From Amorphochlora amoebiformis (Eukaryota; Cercozoa; Chlorarachniophyceae): a stretch of 64,000 nt of DNA. The notes beneath the pieces are model-generated. The model was not told the origin of the DNA. It ran no database searches and worked only from the letters and a program-made list of their open reading frames with translations. The stretch is taken from assembly GCA_054601695.1 (NCBI GenBank), contig BAAHQB010000271.1, positions 186,001-250,000 of the forward strand. Reading direction: 5' to 3'. Positions 1 through 64,000 of this stretch are shown here, piece after piece (position 1 is the first letter of the stretch; every line of letters begins with the position of its first letter). Both the position numbers and the translations under genes were made by a program.

Positions 1-10855
<10,855 letters not shown>

Positions 10856-11722
10856 AGTTTCTATAGATTTTCTAGCCATAGATCTAGATCTGTTAATTTT
10901 TATGTCACCGTGATCATCAGATCATGAAGTTCCTAATGTTTCCACATACTAGACATACGATCTACATCTAGTACATGAACTTGATCAATACGTAATCGTA
11001 TCGTAATGTCGTGCTACCAACTCTAGAATCATGCATAACCAGATTAACTAGTGGCTAGAAACTAGAGAATGAGCCTAAATTTGATCTTACACTATCTCGT
11101 TAGATATCTAGTAGATATCTGAAGTGATTATATTATAATTTTAGATGACCTACTGGAATTAGCTTGTGATCAATCGTGTAGAAGTTTTTAATAAGTTTGA
11201 TAAAGTATATCTAGTATATAGACTTGACATTATTGACATTTAGGCTACAAGATAGGCTGCGATGTCTCCAAGATACGGTCTAATTGTTCCCTTGTCGAAT
11301 CTTTTGCAGACTTTTCGCGCCTAAAATGTATAGGAATTGTTAAAATGTGAATCATTTTGATATTTGTGATATTTAGATACTGTATATTACCGAGCCTGCC
11401 ATTAGCTCAAGGGTCTCTTGGTTTGACTGCGGATCGAATGTAATCTTTGTGACTGTTGCTTTAGTCCAAACCGATCCAAATCTGAGAGAAAAGGGTTACG
11501 CTGGAACATGTGTAATCACAGTGTTAATTGTGTACTAGTACTCATCTTGGCTTTTCTAGTGTTCACAGGTGATGTTATATATAGTATATTTGCGTGTACA
11601 CATATGTTTTTATATACTATGTATATACACACATATATATATATATGTATATATAATATATATATGTATATATATTACATATATATATATATATATATAA
11701 TATATATATATATTTATATTTA

Positions 11723-11795
<73 letters not shown>

Positions 11796-12041
11796 AAATA
11801 TATATTGTGTGTGTACATGTTTATGTATATTGAATATACATGTATATATATATATATATATATGCATATATAATATATATATGTGTATATGTATTATATA
11901 TATATATATATATATACATATACATACATATATATTTCATACATATACATAATAAATATATGTATACATATATATTTTATATATATATATATACATGTGT
12001 ATATACATATAATATTTACATATATAAATATAATATACATT

Positions 12042-12075
<34 letters not shown>

Positions 12076-12185
12076 CATATATATATATACAATATATACA
12101 TATGTGTATATATATATATACAATATATATATATATATATACACATATACATACACCATATATATTCATATTAGTGTAACATTAC
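10856..12185. other. Spacer after the PPR gene
   Basis: 10856-11575 is AT-rich unique sequence, probably including the 3' UTR; I see no coding exon. 11576-12175 is TA-rich repeat. Confidence 0.6.
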
Positions 12186-12409
12186 TACTTGGCTAGTTTA
12201 ACTTCGACAGTGTCCCCAATCTCCCAGGAACGCCGGATCTCGTTTTCAGTTCTCCCTATGTATGTGTGTATTACATATTGATGCACGCATACCATATATA
12301 TATATATATATATGTATATATTTACATATATATATATATGTATATGTGTATGATATATATATATATATATACATTATAAAACATATATATATATATATAT
12401 ACATTATAA

Positions 12410-12451
<42 letters not shown>

Positions 12452-12756
12452 TTATATACATATATGGAATGTGTGTAAGCAGCGGTTTTTGTGTAACAAC
12501 GCGAACTTCTCGGATCCTCGAATGTTCAAGGAAATTCAGCGTGACATGGTGTGACATCACACCCTATCACCTAAAAGTGGGGAAACCCGTTACTACTGGG
12601 TTATGCCAGTTAGTAGCGGATGAGACGGCGGATGAGACGATATCCATTGCTGGAATGGGATCACGGGAGACCTTAATATCTTCGATTCTGGTTTATATTC
12701 TATTGGTATCGGGTTGTCGAGCTGAATCCTCTTGTGCTGTTTGTATCATGCTCTAA
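12186..12756 (+). other. Unassigned unique block with an open frame
   Basis: Between TA arrays, 12465-12756 stays open on the plus strand to a TAA. The frame ends in a hydrophobic stretch ([13 protein letters not shown]). There is no recognisable domain and no convincing flanking exon. It may be a terminal exon of an unknown gene or a relic. Confidence 0.2.
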
Positions 12757-12776
12757 CTACATATACAATATATATG

Positions 12777-12811
<35 letters not shown>

Positions 12812-12889
12812 TTATGTATATAAGAATATATATATATATATATTATATTATATTTTATATATATTGTATATGTATACATACATATATAT

Positions 12890-12965
<76 letters not shown>

Positions 12966-12966
12966 T

Positions 12967-13072
<106 letters not shown>

Positions 13073-13129
13073 TTTGTTTCCAAATATACATAAATACGTA
13101 CATACATATATATACATACAAGGATACAT

Positions 13130-13384
13130 GTATGTTCATATAGATATTCATTTATTTAAATATGGACAGAGAAAGCTGAGTCTGAAAATGGAGAGTGCTG
13201 TTGGAATTTGTTGGAATGGGTTATGACCAGTTGCCTTTTGAAGCTCCTTTCTCTTGTGTTTCTTCCGTGTCGGCACTTTCTTAGACTGTATACAAGTTTC
13301 ATATCTATTCTCTCTCTCTCTCTATATATATATATTTATGCATATATTAAGTATGTATATATAATACTATATACAAAAACACAA

Positions 13385-13428
<44 letters not shown>

Positions 13429-13440
13429 ACCAATTATATT

Positions 13441-13485
<45 letters not shown>

Positions 13486-14896
13486 TGTATATATTCGGAC
13501 GTACTCAATATCTCATCCGCGTCCCGAAATCAGTTTATCCAGTTAACCCCCATACACCCCGTTCTACACCACACCACTCGTCAATGTAACCACTAACCCT
13601 CCCTAAATTCATACGTCAAAATCTTTTTTGTCCTCCAAGTTGAAGGTCACGCTGCGATTCGCTGTTCGCCCGTCGAACGATCGTTCTCCATCAACATCGG
13701 AATCCCGAGTCAGTGTTGTCTAATAGGCGATACGGATTTTAACAGCTTAACTAGGAAGCCGTGAGGATGTGTTGGGACCTTGGAATCACGCGGCAGCCCT
13801 AGCAAGTTGGCAAGCTTTGACCCGCTATTATTAGTGAATGTCGGCGGACTCGTGGAAAACTCGCCGCCAATCAGAGACTCGGTCGCCATGGGCGTTTTTT
13901 TGTCGGGTGATATAGGCTTGTGGTTGCGAAGGTGAGTGAAACGTTCGTCGTCAACCGAATTATCATCAAACTCTGTCGGGTGTTCCGCGCCAATGCTCGC
14001 ACGATCATTTTCCTTCGTGAACTACGCCAAATACATACATCCTGATCACTTAGTGTCAGCTCGGATGGTGGGAGCTTACATCTCGCATCTTTTTGATCCA
14101 TTCCCTGTAGTTATTCCACTCCTTGAAGCAGAAACTCATATGTTTCACCCCGTCTGAGATATCTGCCGAGCGCCCTTTCAACTCCGAGGCGTCGAATAGC
14201 GTAGCCTAAGTCAACACAGAGCTATTTACGCTTAAGATAACAAATGGTAACAAGTTACCGTCGACGGAGTCCGAAGAGTGCAAGTGGGCAGGTCGAACAG
14301 CCTGTAGACCTTCGGTTTCTTCCCACGTCTGATCATGTCAATAGCTAGTTAAATACAGTGCGGTGGTGAGTATCTTTTAAGGTTACCGCAGGGCCTTCGT
14401 GAGTGTTTTTGAGTCGTAAGCAGAGAAGTGACCGTCTGCGAGCACTAGAACGATATCGCGAAGCTCCCTGCCTTTATCGGCTGTTCGCGACCCCAAGACG
14501 GATTTGATGTCCTGATACTGGAAAGAATCTTCACGTTAACAACGGGAAGAAATATCAGAAAAAATATAGGAACAACCTCAGGGGCCGTAGATGACGTGTA
14601 TTCGGAATGGAAAGAGATTCGCGACAGTCTGCGGGTATTACTCGATGACATAGGGTCCTCCTATTGTTTTTTGGATATCAGAGCTCACATTGGACCCCTA
14701 GAATCACCCGTTTGATAGCAATCAAATCAAGTATGTGTGGAAAGTCTCAGAAATTTCCGATCTTACATCTCGACCGCATGCGCGGGATATTGAGCCGAAG
14801 AAAGTACTCCAGTATGCCATGATGCACACCAATTGTGCGCCTTTTTTTCTCCTGGAAAAAAGTATTTTGCTCTTTTCAGACTATTTTTCGGTCGAA
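13130..14896. other. Unique region upstream of MSH5
   Basis: Mixed-composition sequence, interrupted by TA repeats at 13323-13485. It holds modest open stretches on both strands: 13936-14157 plus, 14448-14715 plus (no ATG, ends TGA) and 13871-14101 minus. I recognise none. It probably contains the MSH5 promoter, with a possible undetected gene. Confidence 0.4.
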
Positions 14897-19761
<4,865 letters not shown>

Positions 19762-20221
19762 GTGAAACGACTTATGACATGCGCCGTCGATCGACCAATG
19801 GAGGATGATTCTGTTGGACATGCCTGAGACATTCGTATTCCGAAAGTTACAATTGTGGCATTATATCTGTGCAGTATGAAGTGATACAGATTGAGCGCAT
19901 ACACTTACTATGACTAAATTCCCGCCGAACGTTCGGTCGACAATCGACTGTGTGCTCATTACACGTATACATATCGATATCATAGTACAATGCGATGGTG
20001 CGCTGCAAGTATCTCAAGTGACCTTGTCTGCGACTTAGTACGTACTCATTTACAGTGTATACATACATATACGAACTATAAATGTGCCGCGAGTACGCAT
20101 ATACACCGACAACATATACCACTAGTAGATATCACACGGTACAGGATAATGTATCTATTCTAATTAAATTTGTATACAATATTTAGCTGACACATAACTA
20201 TATATATATATATATATATAT

Positions 20222-20265
<44 letters not shown>

Positions 20266-20863
20266 GGTTAACAACATATATATTATGCAATGTCTACAAT
20301 TTGTTGCAAGTATGGTACGTACGTGAAAACGTAGTACGTCTAGTACGCACGTGAAAACGTAGTACGTCTAGTACGTACGTGAAAACGTAGTACGTCTAGT
20401 ACGTACGTGAAAACGTAGCACGTCTAGTACGTACGTGAAAACGTAGTACGTACGTACATGAGACACAAACTTTTTTTGTACAGATTTATATGGGTACGTA
20501 CGTACGTATCATAGTCTCATAGATATTTATATGGGTACGTGCGTACGTATAATAGATATTTGTGTTCAAGTTACCCTGAACGTCACTGAAATTGTCGGAT
20601 AAAGGTCATGATTGTAACCTCAACTATTCGTATGTTGTAGTACTAGCTATAGACAAGGGTGACTCATGATCAGTATTTACGACAGATGAGCATAGCGGCA
20701 ATGTACACGTACGTTACATTCACGAACTTGAGTATCATATTACTACTATCTTAGACTATCGGATACTGTAATGCCAATTTTCAGCTTGAGGTAACATCGC
20801 ATTATTAGCTATATTCAGTATATATAAACACATCTCTAGTATACATATATATATATATATCTA

Positions 20864-20913
<50 letters not shown>

Positions 20914-20936
20914 TAGATATATTTACATATATATAT

Positions 20937-20977
<41 letters not shown>

Positions 20978-20980
20978 CTA

Positions 20981-21051
<71 letters not shown>

Positions 21052-21317
21052 TTAATATATATATATATATATTAGCATATATATATATATATATATATAC
21101 ATATATAGATACGCGTAGATGTAATGCATCAATCAACAAAGTATCCGCAAGCCCCTTGACAACAACAATTTCATAGATCCACAACTCTCGACACACAGTC
21201 ACTTCTGACCTGGATCGAACACATCCATCCATCATCAATTAACTTATCATACAGTTGATAATACATTCCAAGTAAAGTCTAGAAAGAAAGGTAATAGCTA
21301 CAGCCGTTATTACTTAG
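19762..21317. other. Convergent spacer between MSH5 and the cold-shock/RRM gene
   Basis: Unique AT-rich sequence (19762-20200, 20560-20820, 21110-21317) with TA arrays at 20200-20260 and 20840-21105. No exon is visible. It should hold both 3' UTRs. Confidence 0.6.
20315..20454 (+). repeat. 28-bp tandem repeat rich in ACGT palindromes
   Basis: Five nearly identical 28-bp units (GTACGTACGTGAAAACGTAG plus TACGTCTA), differing by single bases. Related GGGTACGTACGTACGTA segments recur at 20493-20510 and 20533-20550. Confidence 0.95.
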
Positions 21318-42605
<21,288 letters not shown>

Positions 42606-42723
42606 CTCGAGCCGACAAAATATGAAACACTTTTAAACTCTTCGGCTGATTTGTGACTTCCGACCACATCACGATTTTGGATTCCGAAAATTTGCGTTGT
42701 CCTGCCCTTGTCCCACCGGCACA
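42606..42723. promoter_or_regulatory. Putative bidirectional promoter
   Basis: Only 118 bp separate the proposed minus-strand ATG (42605) of the cold-shock/RRM gene from the proposed plus-strand ATG (42724) of the transporter gene. The interval is TA-repeat-free. No specific element is recognised; the call rests on geometry. Confidence 0.5.
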
Positions 42724-52615
<9,892 letters not shown>

Positions 52616-53165
52616 CGTTTCGACCCCAGCTATCTATTACACTAGTTACAGCATTTTTATTCATCTAGAATCTAGATATGACTCCCTCACGTCATGCTGA
52701 AGAGGAGGCCGTTAGTACTACGCGTAGAATTTGATTTAATCAGAGTCAGGCTTGGGGCTTCTAAATTCAACTTCAATAATTTCATGACATGTATTGGATC
52801 GGTGCAGAGCATTCATACCACGAATGTGGATTTCTAGACTTAAATTCTCATGCAACGCAGTCAGAAAGGCCTTAAGGTAAATTCACCTGAAGTTATCGAT
52901 CGAGCTATCTAGACTATATACTGCTAGTGATATGGCCGATAGTTTTCAACTAGTTAATACTTTTTGCTTTGCATGTTGTAATGTAGTCTAGTAGTAGGTA
53001 GTACATATCCACAAAACATGTTCAATTGATTTGCATAAATATACCATCTAACACCTACGTAGACTGTAACGTAGTGTAGTACGTAGTTTGAATAGACTAG
53101 CTAGATAGACCATGTTTGTACATTTAGTACGTGATATATGCTAGATATGTAACGTGTATACTGGC

Positions 53166-53200
<35 letters not shown>

Positions 53201-53883
53201 GGTAGGTATATAAAATATGTTTATATATGTATATATATATATATATATGTATATCCGAGATATCGTAAATAATAAATATATAATATCATGGTATATATAT
53301 ATATATATACTTGTACCAGTAAATACACCTGTGTTAAATCGGCAGACAAAATGCATATGATTACATACCAACGTACAAAGCACATTTTGATGAGCGCTAC
53401 TTGACTTTCGAGGCTAACCCTCTAAAAGATGAAAGGGACGCTCTCGCAGCTTCTACGTTGTCTCTCTTCAACTCTCACTAATATCACTCTGCCAAACTTT
53501 ACGGCCCAATTACTAACGAAACGCCCGGGACTTACACACGGCGGATTCACAATTTTTGCGACGGATAATAATTGCTCTCCCAGACGAAACCAAAAAAAAA
53601 GAAAAAATAGTTTTTTTAGGAAAAAAAAATTCACCGCCCATGGCCTCCGTGATGGGGGGAGTTGTCACGTTACATTATCCTTCGATTTATAATTTTCACG
53701 GAGGTGTCGAGGTATTATTTTTACACGGCGGTATCGATGTCGGCGACTCAGCATTTTTGTGCATAACAACATATATATTTAGATATATACGTATGTACAT
53801 ACATAACCTAAGTGCCGGCGTGGCCTCTCGGGCGAAATCATTCTCGTGACATTAATGTTCCATTCTAAATCTCTACCCAACGA
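52616..53883. other. Convergent spacer between transporter and Rho GTPase genes
   Basis: AT-rich unique sequence. Plus frames at 53429-53692 and 53556-53849 and a minus frame at 53422-53634 are open but show no domain, and A/T homopolymers dominate parts. It probably holds both 3' UTRs; a small gene cannot be excluded. Confidence 0.5.
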
Positions 53884-55408
53884 TCACACGCGCTCCGTGG
53901 GCATTGGCGACGCTCGAGTGCTGTTGGAGTTGCCTCGGCTGTTCGCTCGAGATCTCGACGAAATATGGCTGTTCGCTCGAGACCTCGACGAAACACGGCT
54001 GCCGTAAGACGAATGTGACCGCACACTGCCGGGTGACTTGGGGATTTTGAGCGCTGGCATCGGGAGGGTAAGCTGTGGGAGGACGGGAGAAGCCAGAGCG
54101 GACGCGGAGACGAAAGAGGATGCCGTAGCGGTGGGCATGCTGCCCTTGGATACACACAACGGTGCTGGGGACGGAAAGGTGCACTTTGGAAGGTTGGCCG
54201 AGCGGAAGTATACGTTGTGGCTATTTTCGAACGCCATGCACGAGCGGCCGAGGGACATGGATTGGGACATGCGCTGGTGGTAGTCCTCTCCCGGATCAGA
54301 GCACATGCATCCGAATATCTTCAGTTTTGGGCGGTTTTTGCGCGTGTTAATAGGGCTGGACGACTCTTTTAGCCGCGGAGCCGCTCTCCTTGCTAGGACA
54401 GAGGCCACTGCACCCTCGATGACGCCGTCGACCCCTTGGCCCGTGGTGGCTGAGCACTCAAAGTAGTCGTAGAAACCCAAACGGTTAGCAAGCTCGGTTC
54501 CATCCTCGGGCTGGATCATGGAGATGTTGCGGGAACGCATCATCTCGCGCATCTGAACGAGAGCAGAATATGAGATACAAATAAATGTCGTCGTCAGAAA
54601 GCTAAAACCTGTTTGTTCTCCCTGAGATCGGTTTTGCAGCCGACCAGGACGATCTCGGCCTTGGGAGCAAACCTTCGAATCTCGTGAACCCATCGGAACT
54701 CTACTCCATCAAACGTTGGTGGTGCAATCACGGAGAAGGCCAACACGATCACATCAGCGCCCTGGTAGCTAGGCAAGCAGGACAGCGAAATCAAATTAGA
54801 TCGACATTGATCGTCCCTAAAATACGGGCACTCAAATGAATCAATCTCTAACTTATTCGCTTACCAGTACGTTCGCAGTCGATTAAACTGCTCGGCCCCT
54901 CCGGTGTCGACAATTTGAACCGAAACGCCGGACGAGGGAGGAACCGGCTTTTTCTTCCTGGACCATGGCAAATGGAAGCTGCTCGAGCTCTTTGATGTGG
55001 GGATTGAAAATACGGGTCGCTCTTGGAGGATATGCGAATAGGCTGAGAACAAAAAATGGTCATTCGCTATGTCTGAGGCGAACAGTGACGAACATCCGCT
55101 TCAGGATTTGAGAAGTAGCTTAAGGTGTAACTGGAACATATGACACGAAAATTCGAACGGAATCGATGGTCTGATGAGCTAAACTAGGTCATTCAACAGG
55201 TAAGTCACGAATACAGAAATTTACCGTCGAATATGGTGGCTGTATACTCCATATCCGTCGCTTTCTCGCCACTGTGGAATCGGGAACATAAGGAACATAA
55301 CTGGTATTTCGAAAGCTTGGCAAGAATGTTTTACGTTGTGAGTCGAAGGAGGAGTGAGCTCTTTCCCACAGCTTGGTCTCCCACCACCACCACCTTAACG
55401 TGCTCCAT
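53884..55408 (-). CDS. Atypical Rho-family small GTPase with a long Ser/Arg-rich tail
   Basis: Five exons in phase: 55335-55408 (ATG), 55225-55271, 54865-55042, 54609-54768 and 53884-54552 (TGA), giving 375 residues against ~190-200 for Rho. P-loop GDQAVGKSS is at 10-18; switch I YTATIFDAY at 34-42; switch II DTGGAEQF at 86-93; GCKTD at 143-147; ECSATTGQGV from 185. WVHEI and CKTDLREN are Rho-like. Oddities: the usual DTAGQE is DTGGAE, so the catalytic Gln is Ala; about 20-25 extra basic/Ser residues lie between switch I and II; the Rho insert helix is missing; and the ~140-residue tail (SRSRANS repeats) ends without a CAAX prenylation box. It may be constitutively GTP-bound and held in place by other means; this is inference. 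Introns are 55-110 nt and free of TA repeats, unlike neighbouring genes. Confidence 0.95.
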
Positions 55409-55688
55409 ATTCTTTCTCGCTGGGGTTTGGGGGGTCCCTCGGTGTCGTGCCGTAAATGGCGGCACAACGACTCTTCGGTCCCGTGAGCGCGGTGTCGGCG
55501 TTTCGTGCTGGCTCTGATTTCGTAAAAATCTTGAAACCCTCTAATAATAAGGAGCCAATCTCTAACAATTCAGGATATTTCTCGACTCTAGTTCCTATTA
55601 CCCGCCAACAATCCCCAAAATTACCTAAAATTAGTGGCCTAAAAGAGGAAAGAGTAAGGCTATTTCCCGCGCAACGGGGGGATGGTCA
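55409..55688. promoter_or_regulatory. Putative shared promoter of the Rho GTPase and the signal-anchored protein gene
   Basis: 280 bp of non-repetitive sequence between two divergent ATGs. An overlapping plus frame at 55456-55785 (begins MAAQRLFGPV) is probably 5' UTR, because the 55689 frame is the one that joins downstream exons in phase. Confidence 0.45.

Positions 55689-64000
<8,312 letters not shown>

Noticed and set aside
14735-14896. Upstream ATG extending MSH5 by 54 residues
   Set aside because: The extension is not conserved-looking, and the ATG at 14897 gives a length typical of MSH5. It cannot be fully excluded.
53429-53849. Two plus-strand ORFs and one minus-strand ORF downstream of the Rho gene
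   Set aside because: No domain, partly A/T homopolymer translations, and no splice chain. Left as spacer.

Overview
This is a nuclear eukaryotic window: every gene is broken by GT-AG introns, there are TTAGGG-type telomere-like repeats, and there are no bacterial operons or rRNA. The gene set suggests a protist or alga: a pentatricopeptide-repeat (PPR) protein typical of lineages that process organelle RNA heavily, meiotic MSH5, a nucleotide-sugar transporter and a Rho-type GTPase. I cannot name the species. By eye, well over half of the window is (TA)n or TA-rich microsatellite. Most long open frames in it are translations of these repeats (Ile-Tyr or Tyr-Ile runs) and are not genes. The genes below were rebuilt by hand, joining short unique islands whose splice sites and reading phase agree.

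Layout. (1) 1-10855, plus: 3' part of a PPR gene (at least 19 exons), ending at a TAG. (2) 10856-14896: spacer with TA arrays and unassigned unique blocks. (3) 14897-19761, plus: complete MSH5 (12 exons, 841 aa). (4) 19762-21317: convergent spacer with a 28-bp ACGT-rich array. (5) 42605 down to 21318, minus: a 21-kb gene of about 30 exons for a two-cold-shock-domain, three-RRM protein with a Tyr/Gly/Gln-rich tail. (6) 42724-52615, plus: a SLC35A-like nucleotide-sugar transporter, whose ATG is only 118 bp from that of gene 5 on the other strand. (7) 52616-53883: convergent spacer. (8) 55408 down to 53884, minus: an atypical Rho-family GTPase with short, TA-free introns. (9) 55689 to beyond 64000, plus: an unrecognised gene for a predicted signal-anchored protein, divergent from the Rho gene.

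Two genome-scale patterns stand out. First, introns of genes 1, 5, 6 and 9 carry partial copies ('echoes') of the neighbouring exon edge. Each echo holds one splice junction plus 15-60 bp of coding sequence and lies inside the TA-rich intron on the same side as the junction it copies. Some have grown into minisatellites that touch a 3' splice site. Second, blocks of telomere-like CCCTAA/TTAGGG repeats lie inside introns, not at a chromosome end. The largest (61741-63690) switches orientation twice and ends directly at a 3' splice site.

The genes do not form a pathway. They cover organelle RNA processing (PPR), meiotic crossover (MSH5), RNA binding (cold-shock/RRM), Golgi or ER sugar-nucleotide import, and small-GTPase signalling.
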